Numbered from the stretch's first letter, positions 26,191-35,399 are shown. The stretch is 64,000 nucleotides of DNA from Micrococcales bacterium (GCA_009785115.1 WQWY01000001.1:62001-126000); one strand, 5' to 3'. Notes: a model not told the origin generated them from the letters alone. Numbers and translations are program-made.

Positions 26191-26390
26191 GCGGCGAGGT
26201 CTGGGTCAGGCCCGACGAGGCCGCGGTGTGGCTGGGTTCGACCGAGGACACCGTACGGCAGCTGGCCAAGAGGCGTGGGTGGCGCCGACGCCGGTCAGGA
26301 CGGGCCGTCTGGTACGACCTCGACGACGTCGAGACGGCTCGTGAAGCGTCGACGGCAGGCCGTCCGCCAGGTCGAGGCGTGTCGGGTTGA
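26187..26390 (+). CDS. Small winged-helix DNA-binding protein, possible excisionase
   Basis: 67 residues from GTG 26187. WVRPDEAAVWLGSTEDTVRQ followed by WRRRRSGRAVWYDLDDVETA matches the MerR/excisionase-like HTH-17 pattern. Candidates are a recombination directionality factor or a terminase-like DNA binder. It lies far from int, and no terminase is present. The function is inferred from fold only. Confidence 0.55.
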   Translation: MSGEVWVRPDEAAVWLGSTEDTVRQLAKRRGWRRRRSGRAVWYDLDDVETAREASTAGRPPGRGVSG

Positions 26391-26441
26391 CCCAGGGGCT
26401 CGTGTCACAGATCATGTGATGGAGTTGTTCGATCTGTCGCC

Positions 26442-26471
26442 AAGGCCCGGAGGTTCGCCCTTCCGGGCCTT
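26442..26471 (+). terminator. 10-bp perfect hairpin between early and tail modules
   Basis: AAGGCCCGGA (26442-26451) pairs with TCCGGGCCTT (26462-26471) around a 10-nt loop. It separates the early operon from the tail operon and lies just before the presumed deletion scar. Confidence 0.7.
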
Positions 26472-26499
26472 CGTCGTCCCTCAAGAGACAGCAGCAGCT

Positions 26500-26582
26500 G
26501 CCGCGACCCCCGCACCGACGCCAAGACCCGGGCGGCCTGGTCGGCCGGCACCGTCGTCACGATCGAGAGGGTGGATGGATGA
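26500..26582 (+). pseudogene. 3' remnant of a gene formerly upstream of the tail terminator gene
   Basis: The frame ending at TGA 26580-26582 reads RDPRTDAKTRAAWSAG then TVVTIERVDG. It uses GC3-rich codons and ends in an ATGA overlap with the next start, exactly as intact neighbours do. No start codon or longer coding body lies upstream; the frame runs back into the terminator. It looks like the tail of a head or connector gene left after loss of the head module. Confidence 0.45.
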
Positions 26583-26977
26583 GCGCACGCACGAACCTGA
26601 CCCTCGGGTCGGCAGAGGCGGCCGTCCTCGACTACCTCTCCCCGCTGGTCGACGTCCCTGTCCTCAGGGGTGCCCCGGCCGGGGAACGTCCCGAGGCGTT
26701 CGTCCGCCTCATGCTCACCGGGACGCGGAGGACCAGCCTCGTCCAGGCCGACGCCCAGGTCACCGTCGAGTGCTGGGCGCCCACCCACGCCGCGGCCTAC
26801 GAGGTGTGCCGGCAGGTGTACGGGCTGCTCGGCGCGATGGACCTCGACGACGGCACCCACGTCCCCCCAGGGGAGGACGGGTGGGCCGCGGGGCCGTACG
26901 CCTCGGTCGACCCGGACACCGGGACACCCGGGTATGTGATGACCGTCGTCGTCAGGCAACCGGTGGAGGAGCTGTGA
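26579..26977 (+). CDS. Tail terminator / head-tail completion protein
   Basis: 132 residues, the size of siphovirus tail terminators. Its position directly before the tube gene and its pattern (AVLDYLSPLV.VPVLRG...VTVECWAPTHAAAYEVCRQVYGLL...VMTVVVRQPVEEL) fit this class. It would cap the tail tube and, in a complete phage, join it to a head. The first intact structural gene of the element. Confidence 0.65.
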   Translation: MSARTNLTLGSAEAAVLDYLSPLVDVPVLRGAPAGERPEAFVRLMLTGTRRTSLVQADAQVTVECWAPTHAAAYEVCRQVYGLLGAMDLDDGTHVPPGEDGWAAGPYASVDPDTGTPGYVMTVVVRQPVEEL

Positions 26978-27105
26978 CGACCGTCTGGCGCCCGACACCT
27001 CAGACGCCGAGGGCCATCACGTCCCAGAGCAAGAACCCAGACCAGGGGTAACAACCGGTCACCACACACCCATCGAGGGGCGCACGCTCGAAGGGTACGA
27101 ACACC

Positions 27106-27684
27106 ATGGCCAACAACGCACGACGCACCTTCGTCGGCAAGCCGTCGCCCGCCGGCGGGATCCTGTACGCACCGGTCGGCACGCCGCTGCCCACCGACGA
27201 GGAGATGGAGCTGAACGCGGCGTTCGTCGCGCTGGGCTACCAGCACAAGGACGGGTTCAAGATCAAGCCCGAGCGCTCCACGGCGACGCAGACCGCCTGG
27301 GGCACCGACATGGTCGACGAGTCGCAGGAGTCGTTCGCCGTCACCGCGACGTTCATCATGATCGAGACCCTGGGCGTGGACGCCAACAAGATCGCCTTCG
27401 GCGCCGCGAACGTCTCCCACACGCCGGCGACCAGCACGTCTGGCCTCAAGGTCGCGTCCAGGCTGACCGCTGACGACCTGGACCACAACTCGTGGGTCGT
27501 GCGCGGCAAGAGCAACAAGAAGACCGCCCGCTGGGTCATCCCGGACGGCAAGCCTGTTGCCGTCGACGAGATCGCCTGGAGCGACTCCGAGCTCGAGGGC
27601 TACAGCATCACCCTGTCGTGCAGCCCGGACGAGAACGGCGTCTACGTCTACCGCTACACGTGCGACGGGGTCACCACCCTCTGA
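27106..27684 (+). CDS. Major tail tube protein
   Basis: 192 residues, beta-rich. It begins MANNARRTFVGKPSPAGGI and carries GYQHKDGFKIKPERS, a pattern common in actinophage tube subunits ('alpha-helix then DGF.I...R'). Its place between tail terminator and tail chaperone supports the call. Hexameric rings of it would stack to form the tube. No sheath gene follows, so the tail is non-contractile. Confidence 0.82.
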   Translation: MANNARRTFVGKPSPAGGILYAPVGTPLPTDEEMELNAAFVALGYQHKDGFKIKPERSTATQTAWGTDMVDESQESFAVTATFIMIETLGVDANKIAFGAANVSHTPATSTSGLKVASRLTADDLDHNSWVVRGKSNKKTARWVIPDGKPVAVDEIAWSDSELEGYSITLSCSPDENGVYVYRYTCDGVTTL

Positions 27685-27772
27685 CCAAGACCCAGGCCGG
27701 GCGGAGTCTGAGCGCCCCTCGCCGCCCGGCCTGGCACCAGCACGCCCAGGGGCGCACGGAAGGGGCGCGAGC

Positions 27773-28174
27773 ATGTCGCAGAGCACGAAGAAGAAGCCCA
27801 AGGCCAGCACCGGCGGCGGGCAGAAGAAGCCGATGGACCATCAGCCTCCCAGCAGCACCCCTGCTGCCAAGACCGAGCCGATCATGGTCACCTCCCTCGG
27901 CCGGGAATGGACCGTCGACCCAGCCTCCTTGGACGACTACGAGCTTCTCGCCGACCTGCACGAGCTGCAGGAGGACGCCGGCTCGCACTCCACGGAGGCC
28001 CAGCACCGGGCGACCACGAGGGTGCCGCGCATCCTCAGGCGGCTCCTGGGCGACCAGCAGCACGAAGAGCTGAAGTCTCACCTGCGCGACGAGCGCGGCC
28101 GCGTCCCGCTGGTCGACGCGCTGAACTTCTTCGCCGAGCTGTTCGACGGACTGAAGCACCTGGGAAACCGCTGA
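27773..28174 (+). CDS. Tail assembly chaperone, short form (gpG-like)
   Basis: 133 residues from ATG 27773, with a Lys-rich N-terminus (STKKKPKASTGGGQKK) and a helical body ending LFDGLKHLGNR. In siphoviruses the short chaperone and its frameshift extension coat the tape measure before tube assembly. It ends in CTG GGA AAC CGC TGA, which holds the slippery heptamer described separately. Confidence 0.82.
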   Translation: MSQSTKKKPKASTGGGQKKPMDHQPPSSTPAAKTEPIMVTSLGREWTVDPASLDDYELLADLHELQEDAGSHSTEAQHRATTRVPRILRRLLGDQQHEELKSHLRDERGRVPLVDALNFFAELFDGLKHLGNR

Positions 28175-28563
28175 GGCTCGCGGCCCACCTGGCACGGTCC
28201 AGGGGGGCCCTGCGGGCCGACCTGCTTCGCTACTACCGGCTCGACCTGGACCAGGTGCTGACCGAGCGGACCGTGCGCCCGACCGTCCTGGCCGACCTGG
28301 TCCAGCACCTCCCCCCAGACGCCGCGCTGTGGCGCGACCCCGACGCGGGGCCGATCTGGGGCTCCACGCAGACCCTCCTGGCAGCCGTGGTGAACCTGCT
28401 CGCAGCGGCCAACTGGCAGCGAGCAGGCGATCAAGACGCACCCCGTCCCGATCCCATCGGCCCGTTCAGGGCACCCGCGAACACCGAAGAAGAGCTCGAC
28501 GAGCTCGACGAGACGGACGTCGCCGAGATCGACGCCGAGCTCGAACGCTACCGAAGAACCTGA
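27773..28563 (+). CDS. Tail assembly chaperone, -1 frameshift fusion (gpGT-like)
   Basis: A -1 slip on GGGAAAC at 28162-28168 joins the short chaperone to the -1 frame (KPLRLAAHLARSRGALRADL...), giving about 263 residues and ending at 28563 with an acidic tail (EEELDELDETDVAEID). The downstream frame has no good start of its own and lies between chaperone and tape measure, as in lambda and most siphophages. The extension recruits tube subunits to the tape measure. Confidence 0.82.
28162..28168 (+). promoter_or_regulatory. Slippery heptamer GGGAAAC
   Basis: Canonical X XXY YYZ in the correct phase (G GGA AAC), two codons before the stop of the short chaperone. The P- and A-site tRNAs can re-pair on GGG AAA. 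Confidence 0.85.
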
Positions 28564-28575
28564 CATGCCTGGGGG

Positions 28576-31116
28576 GTGACGGTGGCCACCAACATCGCGA
28601 GGCAGTACGCGTCCCTCGTCCCCAACTCCTCCGAGATCAACTCTGTCGTCAAAAAAGCGTTCGACAACGTCAACGCTAGCGTGTCCGTCACCGCCGACAC
28701 CTCCAAGGTAGGCGCTGCCGTCAAAGAATCCGTCGAGGACGCTGAGAAGAAGGGGCACAGCCTCCTCAAGTCGATCGGCAGCGCGTTCGGCTCGTCCATG
28801 TCCGTGGGCTTGCAGGCCGTCAGCGCCGGGATCACCGACGTGACCAAGGCTGTGGCAGGTATGGCGATCTCCCGGGCCCTCGAGCTGGACGCGGAGAACG
28901 TCCATTCGTTCACCTCGGCGTGGTCGACCTTCCGCGAGAACCTGTCGGACACAGGTGCACAGTTCGTGACACCTGTCCTCGACGCGATGAGGGACATTCT
29001 CATCGCTCTGAACCCTGCGGTGGAGGCCGTCACCGCGGCGCTGAAGCCTCTGGCTGAGGCTTTCGGTGAGAAGCTCGCCGTCGCCGCCGGCTGGGTCATC
29101 GACAAGATCGGCCCGCTCACGGACAAGCTCCTCGGGATGGACGGCACGTTCAGCGCCGTCTCTGGCGGAGGGATAGCCCAGCTCATCGGCCTGCTCGCCG
29201 GGCTGGCGCCCAAGGTTCTCGGGCCGCTGATGGGCATGATCCCCGGCCTGAGCGGTGTCAGCGGAGCACTCAGCGGCCTGACCGGCCCTGCCGGTCTGCT
29301 GGTCGGCCTGTTCGTCTCGATGATCTCCAACAGCGCCGAGCTGCGGTCAGCGATCGGAAACCTCTTCGCCGTCCTGGGCGACGTGCTGGTCTCCCTCGGA
29401 CCGTCCCTCGGGGTTCTCGGTGAGATGGTCGGCCGGCTCGGCGGTGTCCTCGGCGACGTCCTCGGCAAGGCGATCAACGCGCTCTTGCCCATCGTCTCGC
29501 GCCTCGCAGACGTGCTGGGCGACCTGTTGGTCAGGGCTCTCGACGCGACGATGCCTCTGATCGACGTGATCGCCGACATCCTCTCCGGTCCGCTGCTCGA
29601 TGCCGTCATGTCGATCGTCGAGGCAGGGCTCCGACTGGTCGACGTGCTGCTCGACGCTCTGATGCCGATCCTCGACCCTCTGCTCGGCCTCTTCGAGGCT
29701 CTGATGCCCGCCCTGGTCCCGCTCATCGAGCTCCTCGGCGAGGGGTTGGTCGGCCCCGTCGAGATGCTTGCCGAGGGGCTCTCCACGGTGATCGAGTGGC
29801 TCGCCCCCTTCATCACGATGCTTGGCGAGACGGTCGGGGACGCCCTGGGGAAAGCCGTCGAGTGGGTCGCTGGCTGGGTCGAGAACCTCGTCGCCTGGCT
29901 GCAGCCCGCGATCGACTGGGTGAAGCGTCTCGGCGGTGGTATGGAGGACGCCGGCGGGAAGATCGGCGACGCCTGGGAGACGGTCGTCGGCTGGGTGACC
30001 ACCTTCTGGGACACGATCAACGAGAAGTTCCCGCTCGTCGGCGAGATCGTCGAGCAGATCAAGGACATCTTCGAGACGACCGGCGAGAACATCCAGATGG
30101 CCTGGGGGGCCGTCACCGACTTCTTCCAGGACACCTTCCTCCCGATCGTCCAGGGTGTATTCAACATCGCCTGGAACTCGATCGGCATCATCTGGGAGAC
30201 GGTCGGCAAGCCGATCATCTTCGCCATCGAGACAGCGTGGAACGCATTCACCTCGTTCTGGTCAGGCTTCTGGGACGGGATACAAGAATATATCGAACCG
30301 GTCTGGAACGGCATCCAGACGTTCATCGAGTCGGTCATCAACATCATTCTCGGGATCGTGAACACGGTCCTGGCGATCTTCCGTGGAGACTGGGACAAGG
30401 CGTGGGAATCGGTGTTCTCGGTCATCGAGAACATCTGGAACGCCATCCAGGCTCAGGTCGAAACCGTCATCAACCTGGTGGCCGGGATAATCTCTGGTGT
30501 CACCAACGGGATCAAGAACGCCTGGGACTCGACCTGGACCGGCATGTCCGCCAGGCTCACAGAGCTCTGGGACGGGATGATTCGAGGTGTCACCGAGAAG
30601 ATCGGAAACATCTACAACGAAGTCCTCGGGATCAAGGACAAGATTCTCGACGTCTTCAACGATGCGAAGACCTGGCTGTCCGACGCCGGAAAGAAAATCA
30701 TCGACGGCTTGCTGTCTGGGATCACCTCTGGCTTCGAGCCTGTTCAAAAGAGACTCAAAGAACTGACGAACCTCCTGCCCGACTGGAAGGGGCCGGCCGA
30801 GGTCGACGCGACCCTGCTCACCGGCAACGGCCGGCTCATCATGCGGTCGCTCGTCGTCGGCTTCCAGAAGGAAGAGCCGAGCGTCAAGGGGTACCTGTCC
30901 GGGCTGACGTCTGACCTGTCGGGGTCCATGTCGACGAGCATCGCCGCGTCTCCTGCGGCCACCAGGTCGCAGGGTGTCCAGGACTACGACGCCCTGGCCG
31001 AGAAGATCGCCGCCGCGTCGGCGGTCATGGCCGTCGGGCTCCAGCAGGGCGTGGCCGGGCACGGCCTGTCCTACGCCTCCCGTGACCGCCTGCGCACGAT
31101 CGGAGCCGCAGCGTGA
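28576..31116 (+). CDS. Tape measure protein
   Basis: 846 residues from GTG 28576. Long alternating helices with hydrophobic repeats (LLPIVSRLADVLGDLL, DVLLDALMPILDPLLGLFEA) and Trp-rich repeats in the second half (WNAFTSFWSGFWDGIQ, WDKAWESVF) are typical of tape measures. By the usual 0.15 nm per residue, the tail would be roughly 125 nm. Followed by the Dit gene with a GTGA overlap. It sets tail length and is threaded through the tube. Confidence 0.93.
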   Translation: MTVATNIARQYASLVPNSSEINSVVKKAFDNVNASVSVTADTSKVGAAVKESVEDAEKKGHSLLKSIGSAFGSSMSVGLQAVSAGITDVTKAVAGMAISRALELDAENVHSFTSAWSTFRENLSDTGAQFVTPVLDAMRDILIALNPAVEAVTAALKPLAEAFGEKLAVAAGWVIDKIGPLTDKLLGMDGTFSAVSGGGIAQLIGLLAGLAPKVLGPLMGMIPGLSGVSGALSGLTGPAGLLVGLFVSMISNSAELRSAIGNLFAVLGDVLVSLGPSLGVLGEMVGRLGGVLGDVLGKAINALLPIVSRLADVLGDLLVRALDATMPLIDVIADILSGPLLDAVMSIVEAGLRLVDVLLDALMPILDPLLGLFEALMPALVPLIELLGEGLVGPVEMLAEGLSTVIEWLAPFITMLGETVGDALGKAVEWVAGWVENLVAWLQPAIDWVKRLGGGMEDAGGKIGDAWETVVGWVTTFWDTINEKFPLVGEIVEQIKDIFETTGENIQMAWGAVTDFFQDTFLPIVQGVFNIAWNSIGIIWETVGKPIIFAIETAWNAFTSFWSGFWDGIQEYIEPVWNGIQTFIESVINIILGIVNTVLAIFRGDWDKAWESVFSVIENIWNAIQAQVETVINLVAGIISGVTNGIKNAWDSTWTGMSARLTELWDGMIRGVTEKIGNIYNEVLGIKDKILDVFNDAKTWLSDAGKKIIDGLLSGITSGFEPVQKRLKELTNLLPDWKGPAEVDATLLTGNGRLIMRSLVVGFQKEEPSVKGYLSGLTSDLSGSMSTSIAASPAATRSQGVQDYDALAEKIAAASAVMAVGLQQGVAGHGLSYASRDRLRTIGAAA

Positions 31117-32042
31117 GCGTGTTCGTCCTCGCTGACATCCCCACCGCACCGCCACCGGCCCGCAGGTGGGACGGTCTGGTCCACGAGCTCGTCGGCGCCG
31201 ACGGGTCGACGTGGGTGCTGACCGACTGGCGCTCCGGGGTGTTCCTCGGCACCGACGGGGTGCTCGGGCTCATGGAGGCCCCGGCCGAGCGGTACACCTC
31301 TACCTCCCCCGCTGTCGCCGGGTCCACCTGGCGCGGCTCGTGGGTCAAGGAGCGTCCCGTCAGGTGGCGGGTGCACGTCTCGCACCGAGACCGGTCCCGC
31401 TGGTTGTCCCTGCACCGTGCGTTCTTCGGAGCGCTGTCCACGACGGCGCTCGCGACGTGGCGCGTCGGGTTCCCCGACGGGTCGTGGCGCTCGCTCGACG
31501 TTCGCCTGACCGGCACAGGTCCCCACGCCTTCGCTCACGACCCTGTGCGGCGCGGGTGGGCAGTGATCGACGTGGACCTCGTCGCCGAGGACCCGTGGTG
31601 GCGCGGCAACCCTGTCGTACAGTCCTGGTCCGACGACACCGAGGACAAGCTCTTCTTCGGCGGCGCGGCCATGGCCGGCCCGACGTTCTTCCTGTCCAGC
31701 TCCTCGCTGATCGACTCGGCCCAGATGTCCAACCCCGGCGACGTAGACGCCTGGCCCGTATGGACCGTCAGAGCGTCCGGCAAGACGTCGGCGGTGTCCC
31801 TCGGCGTCGGCGGTGCGCAGATCACCGCTGCGGTGGACATGGACACCGGCGACGTGCTGGTGATCGACACCGACCCGCGCCGGCAGTCCTGCACGCTGAA
31901 CGGGACCAGGACGCGCGGTCTCCTGGTCGAGCACGAGTTCGCGCCGATCCCCCCAGGTGCCCATGTCGACCTGGACATCTCGCTCTCCGGCTACGGATCG
32001 GTGCAGGCGGCCATCGTCCCCCGGTGGGCCCGGTGCCTGTGA
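31113..32042 (+). CDS. Distal tail protein (Dit-like)
   Basis: 309 residues, immediately after the tape measure, where Dit sits in siphoviruses. The N-terminal beta region (FVLADIPTAPPPARRW...FLGTDGVLGLMEAP) and the block RGWAVIDVDLVAEDPWWRG fit the siphovirus tail family. It forms the hub at the tube end. GTG starts and overlaps link it to both neighbours. Confidence 0.8.
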   Translation: MSVFVLADIPTAPPPARRWDGLVHELVGADGSTWVLTDWRSGVFLGTDGVLGLMEAPAERYTSTSPAVAGSTWRGSWVKERPVRWRVHVSHRDRSRWLSLHRAFFGALSTTALATWRVGFPDGSWRSLDVRLTGTGPHAFAHDPVRRGWAVIDVDLVAEDPWWRGNPVVQSWSDDTEDKLFFGGAAMAGPTFFLSSSSLIDSAQMSNPGDVDAWPVWTVRASGKTSAVSLGVGGAQITAAVDMDTGDVLVIDTDPRRQSCTLNGTRTRGLLVEHEFAPIPPGAHVDLDISLSGYGSVQAAIVPRWARCL

Positions 32043-33196
32043 GCACGATGCCCGCAAACCCGATCCGCATCACCGTGTGGGATGCCGCCGGTGCGCTGAT
32101 GGACTGGGTCGGCACCTCGCTGTCGGTGCGGGTCACCGCCAGGGCGGCCGCACCGTCCGAGGCCGTGATCGTGCTCGACAGCGACGACGAGCAGGTCGGC
32201 CCGCTAGCAGCACCTGGGTCGAGGGCAGCGGTAGACCTGCTGGTCGACCCGGCGACCGAGACGTGGTCGCGCCTGGTCGTCGGCGAGGTCGTCGAACGCT
32301 CCGGGTCGTCGCAGGAGGCCAGCACCACGACGTTCACCATCGGTGACGCCAGGTCGCTGGTGCTGGGTCTGGCGATCCACCCAGCCCCAGCCATGGCACC
32401 GGTCGCCGGTGTCGCCACGACGGTCGGCGCCGCGCAGCGCAGCATCACCGGCCCCGCGGAGACCGTGCTGAAGACCCTGGTCGGCGAGAACGCCGCATGG
32501 CAGGGGCTCACGACGAGCATCGTGCCTGACCTGCGACGCGGGGCCCAGATCACGATCGACACCAGGTTCGGCCAGCTGGCGGACATGTGGGACGACTTCC
32601 TGGCCGCCGGGATCATGCCGGTGGTCGACGTCGCAGGCCCTGGGTGGTCGGTCGACGTAGAGCCGACGGCCACGAACCCTCAGGTGCTGACCCAGGCGTC
32701 GGGCATCGTGCAGGGCGGCACCTGGAAGGCGCTCCCCCCGACGGTGACGCGCTCGGTCGTGCTCGGCGCCGGCGAGGCCGCGAACCGCCAGGTGGTCATG
32801 GTCGTCGACACCGAGGCCGAGAAGCGCTGGGGCCCGAGGGCCGTGGTCAGGGACGCCAGGGGCGTCAATGCCGGCGACACCGCGGGGCTGATCGCCCAAG
32901 GGCTGTCGGACATCGCCGACGGAGCCGCGACGGCGCAGGTCACCGCGTCGCTGTCGCAGACCGAGGACTTCCGGTTCGGGGTGACGTTCGGCCTCGGCGA
33001 CACGGTCACCGTCCGCCTGGACGGGGCCCCGGACATCACCTCGACCGTCAGCGAGGTGGTGGTCACCTGGGACACCTCCTCCGGGCTGGTGGTGGTGCCC
33101 CACGTCGGGGACACCGACACCACCTTCGAGGCCGTCATCGCCACAGCCGTAGCAGCGCTGGACAGCAGAGTCAGAACATCGGGGAGGTCGCTGTGA
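32039..33196 (+). CDS. Tail-associated hub protein (Tal / ReqiPepy6 Gp37-like)
   Basis: 385 residues from GTG 32039. It opens NPIRITVWDAAGALMDWVG and contains WDDFLAAGIMPVVDV and VVVTWDTSSGLVVVPHVGD, the layout of Gp37-like hub proteins that follow Dit in actinophages. It would extend the tail tip and anchor fibres. No peptidase or lysozyme motif is obvious. Confidence 0.75.
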   Translation: MSTMPANPIRITVWDAAGALMDWVGTSLSVRVTARAAAPSEAVIVLDSDDEQVGPLAAPGSRAAVDLLVDPATETWSRLVVGEVVERSGSSQEASTTTFTIGDARSLVLGLAIHPAPAMAPVAGVATTVGAAQRSITGPAETVLKTLVGENAAWQGLTTSIVPDLRRGAQITIDTRFGQLADMWDDFLAAGIMPVVDVAGPGWSVDVEPTATNPQVLTQASGIVQGGTWKALPPTVTRSVVLGAGEAANRQVVMVVDTEAEKRWGPRAVVRDARGVNAGDTAGLIAQGLSDIADGAATAQVTASLSQTEDFRFGVTFGLGDTVTVRLDGAPDITSTVSEVVVTWDTSSGLVVVPHVGDTDTTFEAVIATAVAALDSRVRTSGRSL

Positions 33197-34125
33197 CCAT
33201 CGAGTCCGTCGGGTACATGGGCACTGTCTCGGACGCCCAGTGGGCGCTCTTGGCACCACGGCTCGGAGCCAACCACTGGGTCGAGGGTGCGGGCGACCTC
33301 ACCCCGTCGGTGGTGTCGGCATCCGCTCGCATCGTGCGCATCGGCGCTGGGGCCGCAGGGGGGCGCGGGGTCCGCGACGTGCTGGACACCCCCGTCGACG
33401 TGACGCTCGACCCGCTGGGGTCAGGCACCAGGATCGACATAGTGGTCCTGCGCCGATCGTGGACCCCGGCGAGCACCCCGACCGGGACGACGCGCGTCGA
33501 GATCGTCTCGGCCCCGACGCTGACAGCGGCGCTGGGTGCACGCCGGTCGCAACCTGGCACCACAGCTGGCGACGACCAGCCACTGGCAGCGTTCCAGGTC
33601 ACCGTAGCCGGTGAGCAGACGACGGTGTCTCTGGTCGCAGACCTGCGGGTGTGGGCAGCCAACGGCGGGATGGCGGCACGGTCCACCGACGCGCTGGTGG
33701 CGGTGTCGAGTCCGGGGACGATGGCCACGGTCGACGGGGTGCTATGGGTGATGACGGTGGACTCGTCTGGGGCATCGTCCTGGGTCAGGATGGCCAGTCC
33801 TGTCGATAGAACAGCACCGCAGATCACTCTTGGCGCGGGTGCCACCGGCATATCGGGCGTTGTGTGTCGCCGCACCAACGGCATGCTGTGGCTGCGGCTG
33901 AACTTCACCTCGGCCCACTGGCGCTCAGCAGGCCTGCTGGACTTGGGTTCGACGCTGTTCACCCTCCCGGCCGGGTTCCGGCCAGCATCCCAGGCCGCGT
34001 TCTCCACAGCCCACGGGTTGCACGGCCCCATCGAGCCGACGGGCGCGGTCGCGATCCAGTACAACGGGCCGCCGGTCGCGGCTGGCAGCCCCTACTGGTG
34101 GGCGGCGACCTATGCCGTCGAGTAG
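33193..34125 (+). CDS. Minor tail / baseplate protein
   Basis: 310 residues from GTG 33193. The N-terminal half has the common upper-baseplate pattern (MTIESVGYMGTVSDAQWALL...RIDIVVLRRSW), followed by a short beta domain ending SPYWWAATYAVE that looks like a receptor-contact module. Position after the hub protein supports a tail-tip role. Confidence 0.72.
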   Translation: MTIESVGYMGTVSDAQWALLAPRLGANHWVEGAGDLTPSVVSASARIVRIGAGAAGGRGVRDVLDTPVDVTLDPLGSGTRIDIVVLRRSWTPASTPTGTTRVEIVSAPTLTAALGARRSQPGTTAGDDQPLAAFQVTVAGEQTTVSLVADLRVWAANGGMAARSTDALVAVSSPGTMATVDGVLWVMTVDSSGASSWVRMASPVDRTAPQITLGAGATGISGVVCRRTNGMLWLRLNFTSAHWRSAGLLDLGSTLFTLPAGFRPASQAAFSTAHGLHGPIEPTGAVAIQYNGPPVAAGSPYWWAATYAVE

Positions 34126-34192
34126 TCAGGAGGCAGCGCTAGGCGCCGACGAGGGAGGCGACGAGAACATCACCGCCAAGGAGGACGAGTGA
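34112..34192 (+). CDS. Possible small acidic protein
   Basis: 26 residues (MPSSSQEAALGADEGGDENI...), acidic, overlapping the end of the previous gene. Its TGA shares one base with the endolysin ATG (TGATG), and AGGAGG for the endolysin lies inside it. May be real or only a coupling frame. Confidence 0.35.
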   Translation: MPSSSQEAALGADEGGDENITAKEDE

Positions 34193-35043
34193 TGGTCACG
34201 ATCGCTACCCGTGCCTCGTGGGGCGCACGCCACGCCGACGGCGACCTGGCCCTGTCGGCTCTGGCCAGCGAGGTTTTCGTCCACCACACGGTGACCACGC
34301 ACCTGTCCCCGTCTGCCTCTGTGGCCGACGAGCAGGCTCAGATGCGGGCCATCGAGGCCGTCGGGCAGTCCAGGTTCGGCACCGGGATCTCCTACAACGC
34401 GGTGATCTTCCCGTCGGGCCGTGCCTACCAGGGTGTGAGCTGGAACCGGCGCGGAACCCACACCGCCAACCGCAACAGCACCTCACGCTCGATCTGCTTC
34501 GCCGGCAACCTCGACACCCACCAGCCGACCGCCGCCGCGCTGTCGACCGCAGCGGCGATCTATGCGGATGGCCGGGGGACGTGGTGGGCCGCTGGCGCAC
34601 CGCTGCGCGGACACCGGGACGTGGCAGCGACTGCCTGCCCCGGCCGATACCTGTACGCACGCCTGGCCGACATCCGCTCCGGCGCCGGCACCAGCTCGGG
34701 TCAGCCTGCTCCGCCGTCGTCAGGTCAGGCTCCGAGCCGGACCATCGCCCAGATGGCCAGCGAGGTCATCGCCGGCGAGCACGGCAACGGGCACGCACAG
34801 CGTCGCCGGTCGCTGGGCGTCGACGCCGTCACGTACGAGCGCGTCCGCACCGAAGTCAACCGCAGGCTGTCCGCCTCGGCCTCCTCCTCGAGCACCGCAC
34901 CGGCACGCACCGTGGCTCAGATGGCCACCGAGGTCATCGCCGGTCGGCACGGCAACGGCCACGACCAGCGGCGCAGGTCGCTCGGGGTGAGCGCGGCCGT
35001 CTACGCCCAGGTGCGCGCCGAGGTCAACCGCAGGCTCCGATGA
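34192..35043 (+). CDS. Endolysin: N-acetylmuramoyl-L-alanine amidase with two CW_7 repeats
   Basis: 283 residues from ATG 34192, with AGGAGG 7-8 nt upstream. Residues 1-160 are an amidase_2/PGRP domain with zinc ligands H31 (VFVHHTV), H141 (LRGHRDV) and C149 (ATACPG). After a Pro/Ser linker come two Cpl-7-type wall-binding repeats at 183-226 and 239-282, sharing the pattern AQMA.EVIAG.HGNGH.QRRRSLGV. It cleaves the MurNAc-L-Ala bond for host lysis and release of particles. Confidence 0.93.
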   Translation: MVTIATRASWGARHADGDLALSALASEVFVHHTVTTHLSPSASVADEQAQMRAIEAVGQSRFGTGISYNAVIFPSGRAYQGVSWNRRGTHTANRNSTSRSICFAGNLDTHQPTAAALSTAAAIYADGRGTWWAAGAPLRGHRDVAATACPGRYLYARLADIRSGAGTSSGQPAPPSSGQAPSRTIAQMASEVIAGEHGNGHAQRRRSLGVDAVTYERVRTEVNRRLSASASSSSTAPARTVAQMATEVIAGRHGNGHDQRRRSLGVSAAVYAQVRAEVNRRLR

Positions 35044-35091
35044 CCCTGAAGGCAGGCGGGGCGAGATCGTGCCCGGCGACGGACGGTCTAG

Positions 35092-35388
35092 GTGAGTGAC
35101 ATGACCATGGCCGAGGTCTCGCGCCGTCTGGCCACGATCGACTCCGGGATCGAGAGGCTCTTGGGCAAGCTCGACTCCCTGCCCGCCGAGTACGTCTCGC
35201 ACGCGGTCCTGGACGCCTACAAGACCGTCTGCGACAAGGAGATCAGCACCGTGCGTGGAGAGGTCGCCAGCATCAGACCGCGCAGGATCTCCGGGACCAC
35301 GGTCGCAGCGCTCATCATCTCGGCCGCAGCAGCCCTTGGAGGTCTGCTCACGGCCGCCGTCGTGCTCATCCAGAACGTCGCACGCTGA
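35092..35388 (+). CDS. Holin-like or holin-accessory protein, one transmembrane helix
   Basis: 98 residues. The N-terminal amphipathic coiled region (SRRLATIDSGIERLLGKLDS) is followed by one hydrophobic helix of about 24 residues near the end (VAALIISAAAALGGLLTAAVV). This layout resembles XhlA/gp-type lysis accessory proteins. It sits between endolysin and a second membrane protein. An in-frame ATG three codons later is an alternative start. Confidence 0.6.
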   Translation: MSDMTMAEVSRRLATIDSGIERLLGKLDSLPAEYVSHAVLDAYKTVCDKEISTVRGEVASIRPRRISGTTVAALIISAAAALGGLLTAAVVLIQNVAR

Positions 35389-35399
35389 AAGGGCAGGAC

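Noticed and set aside
26187..26390. Small terminase subunit
   Set aside because: The protein has an HTH but is only 67 residues and no large terminase follows; an excisionase-like regulator fits as well or better.
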